A stretch of 60,852 bases of DNA, taken from NCBI RefSeq assembly GCF_000817775.3, contig NZ_JTHE03000034.1, positions 1 through 60,852 on the forward strand, read 5' to 3'. Position numbers and translations under genes: made by a program. Below, piece by piece: positions 8,083 to 18,244 of this stretch (positions are counted from its first letter, which is position 1; every line of letters starts with the position of its first letter). The DNA comes from Lyngbya confervoides BDU141951 (GTDB lineage: Bacteria; Cyanobacteriota; Cyanobacteriia; Thermosynechococcales; Thermosynechococcaceae). The notes beneath the pieces were generated by a model. The model did no database searches. It saw nothing but the letters and a program-made list of their open reading frames with translations, and had not been told where the DNA came from.

Positions 8083-9324
8083 CTAGATGATCTCCTCAGT
8101 TTTTGCCTCAGGAGTCCCGTAGATTGCCAAGGCGCTCAGGAGCTGCTGAATCTGGGCTTCGCTGTGGGTCGCCATGAGGGAAATGCGGATGCGACTGGTG
8201 GGAACGGTGGGGGGCCGAATCGCTGGAACAAAACAGCCCTGGGTTCGTAGCCACTGACTGAGATCCAGGGCAGCCTGGGGAGTCGGCAGCTCCAGGCAGT
8301 GGATGGCGGAATCTGAGGGTAAGAGCCGAGTTCTTTGGGACGCAAATGGCTGGGAATCTGGGGTCTGCCATCCCAGGGCTGCGAATCCTTGGCGCAGGAT
8401 CTCAATATTGCGCCAGAGCTTTTGCCGCTGGGGCGGATCTCGACGACAGCGATTAAGGGCGGCGAGGGCGCTGGCGGCATCAGCGGGAGACAGTGCCGTG
8501 GTGTAGATCCATCCCGCCGCACGATTACGCAGAAAATCAATCAGGGAGAGCGATCCCGCCACATATCCCCCGAGACTGGCCAGGGCCTTGCTCAAGGTGC
8601 CCACCTGAATAAGCGGCTGATCGCTCAGCCCGAAGGCTTCCGCAGTGCCTGCGCCTGAAGGGCCAACCACTCCTGTGGCGTGGGCGTCATCAATCAGCAG
8701 CATGGCCGAATGGGCCGAGGCGATCGCCATGAGTTCCGGCAGTGGGCACAGGTCTCCATCCATACTAAACACCCCATCGCTGAGAATCAGGGCCCGTCGG
8801 TAGTCTTGCCGGTACTGGGTGATTTTCTGGACAAGATCGGGAGGGTGTCCATGCTTAAACTCCACCACTGCCGCCCCGCTCAGTTTGGCCCCCTTTTTCA
8901 GGCTGGAGTGGTTATAGGCATCTGCAAAGATAATATCCCGAGGGCCAACCAGCGCAGCAATTGTACTGAGGTTGGCCAGATAGCCCGAGCTAAAGACCAG
9001 AGCCGCCTCCGTTCCTTTCCACTGGGCGATCGCCTCCTCAAGCTGTTGGTGGAGCGATCGCTGTCCGCTCAGCAGTCGCGATCCCGTTGCCCCGGTGCCC
9101 AGATCCTGGATCGCGGCGATCGCCGCTTGCTTGAGCGCATCATCCGTGGACAATCCCAGGTAGTCATTGCTCGCAAAGTTCAGACAGGGTTGCCCCTCAA
9201 TCATCAGCGTTGATCCGGCACCGGAGTCAATGGCATAGGGTGAACGATACCAATTGGCACGATGGATCACCTGGAGCGCATCCTCTATCCAGGCATAGGC
9301 ACGGAGCGAGTCACCAGAGGGCAT
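8083..9324 (-). CDS. bioF: 8-amino-7-oxononanoate synthase
   Basis: This 413-residue PLP enzyme of the alpha-oxoamine synthase family condenses pimeloyl thioester with alanine in biotin synthesis. Visible motifs are [11 protein letters not shown] near the N-terminus, [22 protein letters not shown] with the cofactor-binding Asp and His, and [12 protein letters not shown] with the lysine that binds PLP. The length fits BioF. Close relatives (serine palmitoyltransferase, KBL) share the fold, so substrate assignment rests on overall similarity. An ATG at 9324 is preferred; a TTG at 9339 would add five residues. The gene is the last of a minus-strand run with a membrane protein, a glycosyltransferase and an epimerase, and only 17 bases separate it from the upstream gene. 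Confidence 0.85.
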   Translation of the reverse strand: MPSGDSLRAYAWIEDALQVIHRANWYRSPYAIDSGAGSTLMIEGQPCLNFASNDYLGLSTDDALKQAAIAAIQDLGTGATGSRLLSGQRSLHQQLEEAIAQWKGTEAALVFSSGYLANLSTIAALVGPRDIIFADAYNHSSLKKGAKLSGAAVVEFKHGHPPDLVQKITQYRQDYRRALILSDGVFSMDGDLCPLPELMAIASAHSAMLLIDDAHATGVVGPSGAGTAEAFGLSDQPLIQVGTLSKALASLGGYVAGSLSLIDFLRNRAAGWIYTTALSPADAASALAALNRCRRDPPQRQKLWRNIEILRQGFAALGWQTPDSQPFASQRTRLLPSDSAIHCLELPTPQAALDLSQWLRTQGCFVPAIRPPTVPTSRIRISLMATHSEAQIQQLLSALAIYGTPEAKTEEII

Positions 9325-9341
9325 GGGAAAATTGTCCAAGG

Positions 9342-10295
9342 CTAAGGGGAGGAGGGGGAAAGGCGCATCATTTTCTCGTCTAGCCAGGCGGTGGCGGCAC
9401 CTATCATTTCGGCCAGGGTTCCCACCAGCCTGGAAATTGCCACCGCCCCCAGCAGCTCCGCCTGCTGCAAATTAGTGGTGTGATCGAGCAAGCCAATCAG
9501 CGTAATCTCATAGACACCCAGCCCCCCCGGCGCCCCTGGGGTTAAATAGCCCATCAACCAGGCAATGCTGTAAACGCTAATCAGCCGCGGAACGAGGGCT
9601 AGGGGAACCGGCGCCAGGGCAAGAACTGTGAAGGCAAAGGCAATGCCCCGCAGCAAGACGTAGACAATTTCTCCCAGGAGCAAATTCATTGGATATTGCT
9701 TAATTTCAGGAATCTCATCCCTGTCTTGCGAGTCTTTTTTCTTAAAGGGCAGCTTGATCCGCCCCATAAAAAATCGCAGGCTTTTGGGATGAATCAGCAC
9801 CAGGATCGCCATTAAGCCCAAGCCCGCGGCAAGAATTCCCTGCTGCGGAACGCTCAGCAGTCCTAGAATCCAGCCCGAGGCAATCACCAGCATCGAATCC
9901 AAAATAACGCTCAAGGAGGCAGCACTGGTGGGAATTCCAATGTTTTTAGCTGCCAGGGTGCGCCCATAGAGGTGCAACAGGTTGCTGGGCAAATATTTGG
10001 CAATATTCGTCAATAGAAAGGTCCGAATGGCCCAGCCTGAGGAAACCGAATGGCCGAGGGCACCAAGGATATATCCCCACACTTGTCCTGTCCAGATGTA
10101 GCTGAGCAGATTGATGCCAGTGGCCAACACCAAGCAGGCCCAACCGCGATAGGACAGGTCAATGGCAGAAACCTCCTCCCAATGACGCCGAAAGGTGATG
10201 CTGACAAAAATCACAATGGCTAGGACAAGGGCGCTTTGGAACCAGCGTTTATTCCGTTGCCAAAAGCGTTTACAGAGAATTCCAAAGCGTCGCAT
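9342..10295 (-). CDS. LPG-synthase-TM / UPF0104 family integral membrane protein
   Basis: This 317-residue polytopic protein has roughly eight hydrophobic helices and the family motif [18 protein letters not shown] near the C-terminus. This family corresponds to the flippase-like membrane part of lysylphosphatidylglycerol synthase and to proteins encoded beside lipid glycosyltransferases. The cytosolic aminoacyl-transfer domain is absent, so it is not MprF. The protein probably moves or binds a lipid. It sits between a GT4 glycosyltransferase gene (21 bases upstream) and bioF, in one probable transcription unit. The start is ATG 10295, after a basic N-terminus that should stay in the cytosol. 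Confidence 0.82.
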   Translation of the reverse strand: MRRFGILCKRFWQRNKRWFQSALVLAIVIFVSITFRRHWEEVSAIDLSYRGWACLVLATGINLLSYIWTGQVWGYILGALGHSVSSGWAIRTFLLTNIAKYLPSNLLHLYGRTLAAKNIGIPTSAASLSVILDSMLVIASGWILGLLSVPQQGILAAGLGLMAILVLIHPKSLRFFMGRIKLPFKKKDSQDRDEIPEIKQYPMNLLLGEIVYVLLRGIAFAFTVLALAPVPLALVPRLISVYSIAWLMGYLTPGAPGGLGVYEITLIGLLDHTTNLQQAELLGAVAISRLVGTLAEMIGAATAWLDEKMMRLSPSSP

Positions 10296-10316
10296 AGTCT
10301 CAGAGGGGAACAGCCA

Positions 10317-11591
10317 TTACAGGGGGGAAGAGGGGGGCAGCGCGATCGCCTGCCATACTGGCAGCAGGTCTTCCCTAAACACAGTCTCCCACGTCGGCCA
10401 GGTGCGTTGAATATACTCTAGGGCTAATTGCCCCATCTGCTGACGTTTGAGGGGATTTTCATACAGATGCTGAATGCGGCTGGCCCAGTCGCGCGGATCC
10501 TGGCCAGCAATCACCTGATCTAGTTTTTCCGAAGCCTGGAGATGCTGTTGGCTCCCCCCTTGATCTGAGATGAGCACCGGTAGCCCAGAGGCGCGCGCTT
10601 CAATTACCACATTGCCCATAATCTCAGTTTCCGAAGGAAAGACGAACAAATCACAGCTGGCGTAAATGGTGTTGAGTTTCTCCTGGGGCAGGGTACCGAG
10701 GCAGGAAATCCCTGGGCCGAGAAGCGCTTCAATCTCTGCCTGGGCGCTGCCCTTGCCCACGGCAATGCCATGAATCGGAACGCCCTGATCTTGCAAAATC
10801 TTCACAGCCTGGGCAAAGGTCATCACCTGTTTACAGGCATCCAGGCGTCCCACAAACAGCACCCAAAAGCAATCCTGGGGAAGCTGATAGTGGTGCGCGA
10901 GAAACGATCGGTCTGCCCAGTGCGGGTGAAAGATTTCTGCGTCTAGACCTCGACGCAGATAGGACACCTGCTGGGGAGGCAGCAGCTGGCCAAGCAGGTC
11001 CATTTCAGCAGGCTGACCCACCCAAACGTGCTGGCAACCTTGCCAGTAGCGCTGTTGCTGGTGATCCAGCCTAGATCGGTAACGATCGGGCAGCTTGAGG
11101 GTGTGAAGACAGAGCGAGGAAAGCCAGCCCCCGCCCAGACTCCTCTGGATCTTTTCCTCCAGATAGAGCTGGGCATAGAGGGGAGCATCGGTGTGCAGCG
11201 AACAAACCAGAGGCTTGCGGGACCGGCGACAGTAGCGCTGGGCTGTGGCGCCAAAGGTAAACAGGGGATGGGTAACATGGAGAATATCCGTGGCCTCAAA
11301 ATAGGGCAGGAGCCTCGGGTTGTGGGGAGCAAGGTCCGTGTCGCTCGGCACATCTCGCAGAAAGGGCAGTCGACGGGTGCTGAAGCGAGGCGGATGGTAG
11401 ACGTAGCGAACATTCGGCCCAGGATGTTCTTCCCGGACGCCCTCGCCCAGGAAATGCAGCGTGAGGCTCAGCTGTCCAGAGGGCAGCCCCATGGCCACCC
11501 GGGCAAACTGTAGCCAGGAATTCACATGTCCTCCCACAGCATTATGCCGATCCAAATCAATCAAAACGTCGACTTTCACCGCTTGAGTCAA
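10317..11591 (-). CDS. Glycosyltransferase family 4 (GT-B fold)
   Basis: This 424-residue protein has the two-domain GT-B layout of GT4 enzymes. The N-terminal half has a VGGHVNSWLQFARV acceptor-side loop, and the C-terminal half has VLFVGRLDACKQV and the nucleotide-sugar motif FPSETEIMGNVVIEARASG with the E-x7-E type pair. Such enzymes move a sugar from a nucleotide donor with retention. The neighbouring epimerase suggests a uronic acid or galactose-type donor, and the membrane protein suggests a lipid acceptor; both points are inference. A TTG start at 11591 is supported by an AGGAG site about nine bases upstream. The gene lies 31 bases downstream of the epimerase gene. Confidence 0.85.
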   Translation of the reverse strand: MTQAVKVDVLIDLDRHNAVGGHVNSWLQFARVAMGLPSGQLSLTLHFLGEGVREEHPGPNVRYVYHPPRFSTRRLPFLRDVPSDTDLAPHNPRLLPYFEATDILHVTHPLFTFGATAQRYCRRSRKPLVCSLHTDAPLYAQLYLEEKIQRSLGGGWLSSLCLHTLKLPDRYRSRLDHQQQRYWQGCQHVWVGQPAEMDLLGQLLPPQQVSYLRRGLDAEIFHPHWADRSFLAHHYQLPQDCFWVLFVGRLDACKQVMTFAQAVKILQDQGVPIHGIAVGKGSAQAEIEALLGPGISCLGTLPQEKLNTIYASCDLFVFPSETEIMGNVVIEARASGLPVLISDQGGSQQHLQASEKLDQVIAGQDPRDWASRIQHLYENPLKRQQMGQLALEYIQRTWPTWETVFREDLLPVWQAIALPPSSPL

Positions 11592-11622
11592 TCCCAGTTC
11601 TCCTCTAGTCGTTACGCCGCCA

Positions 11623-12615
11623 TTACACCTGATAGTAGCGGCGGTACCAGCTCACAAACCGCTGAATCCCGACCTCGATCGAGGTTTCTGGCTTAAAGCC
11701 AAACTCTTGAGTCAGATCGCTAATATCAGCGAAGGTTTCCAACACCTCCCCAGGCTGCATCGGCAGATAAATCCGTTGAGCCGACTGCCCGGTTTCCTGT
11801 TCAATCAAATCAATCAGCCGCAAGAGGGGCACAGGAACATGATTCCCCAGATTATAAATGCGGTGCAGGCGATTCGCTGGTTCATCCAGCGCCCTTTCAC
11901 CCTCAGGCCGCGATCGCTCCATGACCCGGCAAACCCCGCTCACAATATCATCAATGTAAGTCAGGTCTCGCTTCATTTGTCCGTGATTGTAGACCTCAAT
12001 GGGGCGCCCTTGAAACATGGCTTCGGTAAATTTAAAGTAGGCCATATCGGGTCGCCCCCAGGGACCATAGACCGTAAAAAAGCGCAGACCCGTGATGAGT
12101 AACCCATAGAGATGGCTGTAGGTCTCGGCCATGAGTTCATTGCTGCGCTTGGTGGCGGCATACAGGGAAACGGGCTGATCAACACGGTCGGTAACGGCAA
12201 AGGGAACCTTTGTATTACCTCCGTACACGGAGCTAGAAGAGGCATATACCAGGTGAGGGGTTTGCGATCGCCGACAGCCTTCCAGAATATTGATAAATCC
12301 CTCAACATTGCTTTCAACATACACAAAGGGATTGATCAGGGAATAGCGAATTCCGGCCTGCGCTGCAAGGTGAATCACTCGGTCAAAGGACTGCTGGGCA
12401 AACAGATCCAGAAGGGCAGTTCGATCCGTCAGATCGAGCTGACAAAACAAAAATTCCGGCTGGGACTGGAGCTGCTTCAGCCTCGCCCGCTTGAGATCCA
12501 CATCGTAGTAATCGTTCAGATTATCCAGCCCCACCACCTGATCCCCCGCCGCTAAGAGTCGCTTGGCCAGGTGGAATCCAATAAAGCCGGCGGCCCCAGT
12601 CACTAAAACACGCAT
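11623..12615 (-). CDS. NAD-dependent sugar-nucleotide epimerase, probably UDP-glucuronate 4-epimerase type
   Basis: This 330-residue extended SDR enzyme has the NAD-binding motif GAAGFIG near the N-terminus and the catalytic set SSSSVYGG plus YAATKRSNE (Tyr-x3-Lys). It also has RFFTVYGPWGRPDMAYFKF, which is typical of UDP-glucuronate 4-epimerases, followed by KRDLTYIDDIVSG. The reaction would interconvert UDP-glucuronate and UDP-galacturonate. Length and motif order match the family. It is the first gene of the minus-strand run leading to the glycosyltransferase, membrane protein and bioF. The upstream gap of 330 bases is shared with the divergent hpnP-like gene. Confidence 0.85.
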   Translation of the reverse strand: MRVLVTGAAGFIGFHLAKRLLAAGDQVVGLDNLNDYYDVDLKRARLKQLQSQPEFLFCQLDLTDRTALLDLFAQQSFDRVIHLAAQAGIRYSLINPFVYVESNVEGFINILEGCRRSQTPHLVYASSSSVYGGNTKVPFAVTDRVDQPVSLYAATKRSNELMAETYSHLYGLLITGLRFFTVYGPWGRPDMAYFKFTEAMFQGRPIEVYNHGQMKRDLTYIDDIVSGVCRVMERSRPEGERALDEPANRLHRIYNLGNHVPVPLLRLIDLIEQETGQSAQRIYLPMQPGEVLETFADISDLTQEFGFKPETSIEVGIQRFVSWYRRYYQV

Positions 12616-12945
12616 TGCAACTTCCCCATACTATTGCCTTCACCCCTCCCTGGCAATGCGACGGCTCAGTCGGGGAAATGAGACCATGACCCTGGTTTAG
12701 GGTGGCATTTATTCTTCTTAGAAGGTCATCCCGGATATTGTCAACCGTTCGGGCCACGCTCCACCGCGCCAGAGCGAGCAACGATCCCTCTCACTTCCAA
12801 GGCGTGATCCTGAGCGTCCCCCCTCAACGCGCTAGAGAGCACACTTCTAACATATCGTTGCAATCTAGCCCGATATCGTGAACATTGTGCTGTAAATAGA
12901 TGAAAGCGCATCAGACTCTTTAGGTGTAGTGGAGATTGACGAACG
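12616..12945. other. Divergent promoter gap, no gene seen
   Basis: This 330-base gap lies between the divergent epimerase and hpnP-like genes and must hold both promoters. No convincing coding frame, riboswitch or repeat was found. A cobalamin riboswitch was looked for because the hpnP-type enzyme uses B12, but no B12-box pattern was recognised. Confidence 0.5.
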
Positions 12946-14592
12946 ATGACAGTAGCCCTCCCCTCCAAAGCGGCTCAACCGGTTCCCGAGAAGCAGACCC
13001 CGCGCGTAATTTATCAGCCTAAAAACAAGCGCAAAATCCTGTGCGTTTTTCCTCAGTACGGAAAATCCTTCGGAACCTTCTATCACTCCTATCCGTTAAC
13101 CGATGGAGTCAAAGCGTTTATGCCACCCCAGGGAATTTTATTGGTGGCCTCCTATCTGCCCCAAAGCTGGGAGGTGCGCTTGGTGGATGAAAATATTCAG
13201 CCCGCCACGGCTGCCGACTATCGCTGGGCCGATGTGGTGATTACCAGCGGGATGCATATTCAGCGCCCCCAAATCAACGCCATCAATCGGATTGCCCACC
13301 AGTACGGCAAGCTCACCGTGGTGGGGGGACCATCGGTTTCAGCCTGCCCGGAATATTACCCAGAGTTTGACATCCTGCGCATGGGTGAACTGGGAGACGC
13401 TGACGATGCGTTGATTGAGTTGATTGATACCTCCCTTGATCGCCCCTCTCAACAGCTGCGGCTGGTGACCCAGGAGCGTCTTCCCCTTCAAGAATTTCCG
13501 ACCCCGGCCTACCACCATATTGATTTAGGGAACTATTACCTGGGAAGCATTCAATTTTCCAGCGGCTGTCCATTTCGCTGTGAATTTTGCGATATTCCAG
13601 AACTATATGGCCGAAACCCGCGACTCAAAAGTCCAGACCAGGTGATTGCTGAGCTAGAGGCGATGCTCAAGGCAGGCCGCGTTGGGGCAGTTTACTTTGT
13701 GGATGATAACTTTATTGGCAATCGCCGGGCGGTGATGGAGCTGTTGCCTCGGCTGATTGAGTGGCAAAAAAGTCGGGGATACCCGCTCCAGTTTGCCTGC
13801 GAGGCCACCCTAAATATTGCCCAAAGCCCCAAGCTTTTGGAAATGATGAGGGAAGCCTACTTTACCACTATTTTTTGCGGCATCGAAACACCCGAAACCG
13901 ATGCGCTCCAATCCATCTCTAAGGATCAAAATCTCAGCATGCCGATCCTGGATGCCGTTAAAATCCTGAACAGCTATGGTCTGGAGGTGGTATCTGGAAT
14001 CATTATTGGCTTTGATACCGATACCCTGGAAACTGGCGATCGCATTCTGGAATTCATTCGCGCCTCAAACATCCCGATTCTGACGATTAACTTGCTCTAC
14101 GCCCTACCCAAAACGCCCCTATGGCGGCGACTCGAGGAGGAAGGACGGCTGGTGCTTGAGGATGAGACGCGTGAGTCTAACGTTGACTTCCTGCTGCCCT
14201 ACAATCAGGTGGTCGCCATGTGGCAGCGATGCATTACCGAAGCCTACTCTCCGGAGTTTCTCTACGAGCGCTTTGCCTATAATATTCTCAACACCTACAA
14301 CAAGCGCATCAAGGCACCCAATTCAAAGGCAAGGCTCAACTGGGCCAATATTAAGCGCGGGTTGACGATTTTAGGGAAGATTCTGATTAAGGTTGGGCTG
14401 TTTGGCAACTATCGCCGCACTTTTTGGAAACTCATTTGGCCAGCCCTCAAGGAGGGACGCATTCAAAGCGTCATCCATGTAGGGTTGGTGGGCCACCACC
14501 TGATTACCTTTGCCCAAGAATGTGGAACCAATCGGGAATCTGCTTCGTTCTATTCCCAGAAAATTCGTAAAAAGCAAGCGATAGAGGGTTGA
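12946..14592 (+). CDS. hpnP: B12-binding radical SAM protein, probable hopanoid C-2 methylase
   Basis: This 548-residue protein has an N-terminal cobalamin-binding region containing FMPPQGILLVASYLPQ and VVITSGMHIQRPQ, followed by a radical SAM domain. Its CPFRCEFC motif supplies Cys208, Cys212 and Cys215 for the 4Fe-4S cluster. The C-terminal part (from about 400) is the DUF4070-type tail with NIKRGLTILGKILIKVG. The segment order and sequence fit HpnP, which adds a methyl group at C-2 of hopanoids and so makes 2-methylhopanoids in the membrane. Related DUF4070 proteins with other substrates exist, so the assignment is probable rather than certain. ATG 12946 follows a GGAG site about 12 bases upstream. 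It is divergent from a lipid-glycosylation-like gene run. Confidence 0.75.
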   Translation: MTVALPSKAAQPVPEKQTPRVIYQPKNKRKILCVFPQYGKSFGTFYHSYPLTDGVKAFMPPQGILLVASYLPQSWEVRLVDENIQPATAADYRWADVVITSGMHIQRPQINAINRIAHQYGKLTVVGGPSVSACPEYYPEFDILRMGELGDADDALIELIDTSLDRPSQQLRLVTQERLPLQEFPTPAYHHIDLGNYYLGSIQFSSGCPFRCEFCDIPELYGRNPRLKSPDQVIAELEAMLKAGRVGAVYFVDDNFIGNRRAVMELLPRLIEWQKSRGYPLQFACEATLNIAQSPKLLEMMREAYFTTIFCGIETPETDALQSISKDQNLSMPILDAVKILNSYGLEVVSGIIIGFDTDTLETGDRILEFIRASNIPILTINLLYALPKTPLWRRLEEEGRLVLEDETRESNVDFLLPYNQVVAMWQRCITEAYSPEFLYERFAYNILNTYNKRIKAPNSKARLNWANIKRGLTILGKILIKVGLFGNYRRTFWKLIWPALKEGRIQSVIHVGLVGHHLITFAQECGTNRESASFYSQKIRKKQAIEG

Positions 14593-14617
14593 AGTGGCCA
14601 CGGGAGGCTGAACAGGA

Positions 14618-14800
14618 CTACCAGGATTTTAGACGATTATCCAAGTAATCGATAAACAGCAGTAAAGCATAGAGCCCAATCGACACAAACAACAGGAGCA
14701 GCAGCGGATTGGCAAGCATAAGCAAACTTAAAACTGCACAAAAGGTAACGCTGGTGAGGAGCAGGGCAAAGACAAAGGCCAGGGGACGGATAGATTCCAT
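14618..14800 (-). CDS. Small two-helix membrane protein
   Basis: This 60-residue open frame encodes two hydrophobic segments (about residues 7-28 and 31-49) joined by a short turn, ending in a polar tail DYLDNRLKSW. It starts with ATG. Composition and hydrophobic pattern suggest a genuine small membrane protein. No family was recognised and no function can be given. It converges on the hpnP-like gene, which ends 25 bases away, and lies next to a transposon remnant. Confidence 0.5.
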   Translation of the reverse strand: MESIRPLAFVFALLLTSVTFCAVLSLLMLANPLLLLLFVSIGLYALLLFIDYLDNRLKSW

Positions 14801-14845
14801 GGGGAACAGTTCAACATCCTAAATAGGGTTGATAAAACTTAGTTA

Positions 14846-15129
14846 TCACCCTAGCAGATTTCTGTAACCTTTTGTTAATCTTTTCTGAGCGTCCGTTACA
14901 ACGGAAATCACTTGAGCCGCAGCCATGTCTCTTGGCTTAATTGACCCACATTCAAGACAGTGAGAAATTTCTGACACTCAAGTCTTTTTTGACTTCGGCA
15001 CCACAATCAGGTCGGAACTCGAAAGAAACTATTCTGTTCCAGACACTGCGGCACACATCCAAAATGTGCTCAATCTCTGAAACCTGCTCAGCTGTCAAAA
15101 GTTGGCTCTAGCTTAAATTCCCAGGTCAT
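14846..15129 (-). pseudogene. Ghost of an IS200/IS605-type tnpB gene
   Basis: The minus strand begins at 15129 with MTWEFKLEPT. It then shifts frame to LTAEQVSEIEHILDVCRSVWN, read in short pieces, and this is the usual N-terminus of cyanobacterial TnpB (OrfB). The sequence jumps directly to the C-terminal zinc finger CGAEVKKDLSV, shifts frame again to HCLECGSIKPRDMAAAQVI, and stops at 14846. At least two frameshifts and the loss of the whole central RuvC-like region make it non-functional. It shows that an IS605-family element once inserted between hpnP and nadK. Confidence 0.7.
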
Positions 15130-15247
15130 GTTTAAGGCTTAACTGAATTACTCCCTCCGGTCACCCGCCGCTGCGCACGTCCTGCGGCCTACACCCCCCC
15201 TAACCGCTTCGCGGGATAGGCGGATCACTGCGGCGGATCTTGGTAGG

Positions 15248-16186
15248 CTAGTTCCGATGATAATTGCTGTACTGGATTCGCGTCCCGGCCCAGTGCAGTT
15301 TTTCTCGCAGGGTTCGATAGTAAGAATACCCCTCTCTGAGCAAAATAAACTCTGCTTCACAGTGGGCCGCACTCACTTCAACCTTTTGTCCAGGCCAAAT
15401 TGAGCTGGCCAGCACTCCATCGGACCAAAGCTTGGTGGTCAGTTCCTTATCCTCCAGGGGCCAGATGCTGACCCGAGCGCCGGGTGGGAGAACAATGGGG
15501 CGACTAGAAAGACTTAAGGGACAAATTGGCGTCACAATCATGGCGCTCATGCCTGGATGCAGAATGGGGCCATTGGCGGCAACGGTATAGCAAGTCGATC
15601 CCGTGGGAGTAGCCACAATCAAGCCATCGCCTTGATATTGATCCACCACCTCTCCATCAATTTCCAACTCCAGAATGGAGGTGAGCATTCGGTCCGCGGA
15701 GGCAGGTTTGACGCACATTTCGTTGAGGGCCCAAAAGACCTCTGGGGGATGGGGTTCAGGAGTTGTTCCCGCGGCAGCAGAGGATAAACCATCCGTTACC
15801 GTCGCTCGTAGCATCATGCGTCGCTGCACAGCGTAGCGATCCTGGATCAGGCGGGTCCAGGCCTGGGCCTCTCCTTGCAACACTTCCAAGGGCTCCGTCA
15901 AAAAACCCAGATGCCCCCCGGCATTGACAGCCAGAATGGGAATCGATTCCGGTGCGAGATGTCGGGCTGCGGCCAAGGCGGTTCCATCGCCCCCTAAAAC
16001 CACAGCAATGTCAATTTTTTGGTTGGCAGAGGCTAGAAAAACGGGGTAAGGATTATCGCTGGCGCCACTCGGTCCCATGAGAATCTTGCAGCCCAGGGCA
16101 TCCAATTCTTGCGCACAGCGTTCTGCACATCGCTGGCTCAGGCGATCGCCAGCTTTATACGCAATGATGGCATGCTTGAGGTCCAT
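15248..16186 (-). CDS. nadK: NAD kinase
   Basis: This 312-residue enzyme uses ATP to phosphorylate NAD to NADP in the cytosol. The GGDGT motif with the catalytic Asp is present near residue 65, followed by VNAGGHLGFLTEP and the C-terminal NAD-binding part with DGLIVATPTGSTCYT. The length is normal for the family. Cyanobacteria often carry two NAD kinases and this is one full-length copy; which paralogue cannot be told. The start is ATG 16186. The 5' end faces a tRNA-Arg gene on the other strand, and the 3' end lies beside a TnpB ghost. Confidence 0.92.
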   Translation of the reverse strand: MDLKHAIIAYKAGDRLSQRCAERCAQELDALGCKILMGPSGASDNPYPVFLASANQKIDIAVVLGGDGTALAAARHLAPESIPILAVNAGGHLGFLTEPLEVLQGEAQAWTRLIQDRYAVQRRMMLRATVTDGLSSAAAGTTPEPHPPEVFWALNEMCVKPASADRMLTSILELEIDGEVVDQYQGDGLIVATPTGSTCYTVAANGPILHPGMSAMIVTPICPLSLSSRPIVLPPGARVSIWPLEDKELTTKLWSDGVLASSIWPGQKVEVSAAHCEAEFILLREGYSYYRTLREKLHWAGTRIQYSNYHRN

Positions 16187-16199
16187 GAAATATCCTGAT

Positions 16200-16229
16200 T
16201 TGACTGATGTCTGGTAGCATAGTTCTAAT
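16200..16229 (+). promoter_or_regulatory. Candidate sigma-70 promoter of tRNA-Arg
   Basis: TTGACT at 16200-16205 and TCTAAT at 16224-16229 are separated by 18 bases. Each differs from the consensus hexamer at one position. Transcription would begin about 35 bases before the tRNA at 16271. Confidence 0.5.
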
Positions 16230-16270
16230 TCACTAGGTGCATGGTGCCTAAGGAATCGAATTGTAGAGAT

Positions 16271-16344
16271 GGGCTTGTAGCTCAGTGGACTAGAGCACGT
16301 GGCTTCGGACCACGGTGTCGGGGGTTCGAATCCCTCCTGGCCCG
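16271..16344 (+). tRNA. trnR: tRNA-Arg (anticodon UCG)
   Basis: The sequence folds as a standard cloverleaf. The acceptor stem has one T-T mismatch at position 6-67, the D arm contains GCTC...GAGC, and the anticodon stem is CGTGG/CCACG around the loop CTTCGGA. The T arm carries GGTTCGAATCC. The anticodon TCG reads CGA and CGG arginine codons. The 3' CCA is not encoded; the discriminator G is followed by TTT. The body resembles cyanobacterial tRNA-Arg(ACG), with a changed anticodon loop. Confidence 0.93.
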
Positions 16345-16385
16345 TTTATTATCCCATTTACGCTTGAGTTGCCGACAAAGGGCCA

Positions 16386-17876
<1,491 letters not shown>

Positions 17877-18197
17877 TCAACTCCCAGGGTTGGCCACAAT
17901 CAGCACATAGGGCTGCACAATCAAGGTGGGAAACAGGGTTTGCGGCTGTTCATTCCAGTGCTGGAGTTGATCAAGGGTGGGTTTTTGGATGAGGCCCTCT
18001 TGAATCCAGTGCTGCACCTGCGAGACTTGATCCTGGGCAATGGCAGTGGCAACCGCCACAAGGTCCAGGGTGGGATGCACGACAACTAACGCATCGCGAT
18101 TGGCATGGGGCTTGAGATCACTCCAGCTCACCAATGCCAGGTCCTCAGCCAGCTGCGAAGCAACGGAGGGCTGAGAACTGGAGGAAGGAACAGTCAT
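17877..18197 (-). CDS. DUF2288 family protein
   Basis: This 106-residue soluble protein matches DUF2288 throughout: ASQLAEDLALVSWSDLKPHA, then VVVHPTLDLVAVATAIA, VQHWIQEGLIQKP and the terminal LIVQPYVLIV, each seen in order. The family is widespread in cyanobacteria and proteobacteria and has no assigned biochemical role. The start is ATG 18197. It lies 47 bases downstream of the ftsI-like gene on the same strand and may be co-transcribed with it. Confidence 0.85.
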   Translation of the reverse strand: MTVPSSSSQPSVASQLAEDLALVSWSDLKPHANRDALVVVHPTLDLVAVATAIAQDQVSQVQHWIQEGLIQKPTLDQLQHWNEQPQTLFPTLIVQPYVLIVANPGS

Positions 18198-18244
18198 AGG
18201 CCAGTCAATCTAAGGGTGTGGGCTGGGGGGCACTCAGGCGGTCC

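Noticed and set aside
8680-9213. 177-codon plus-strand frame inside bioF
   Set aside because: It is antisense to strongly conserved bioF motifs and has no domain of its own.
12616-12945. Cobalamin riboswitch before the B12-dependent hpnP-like gene
   Set aside because: No B12-box sequence or matching stem pattern was recognised on the plus strand.
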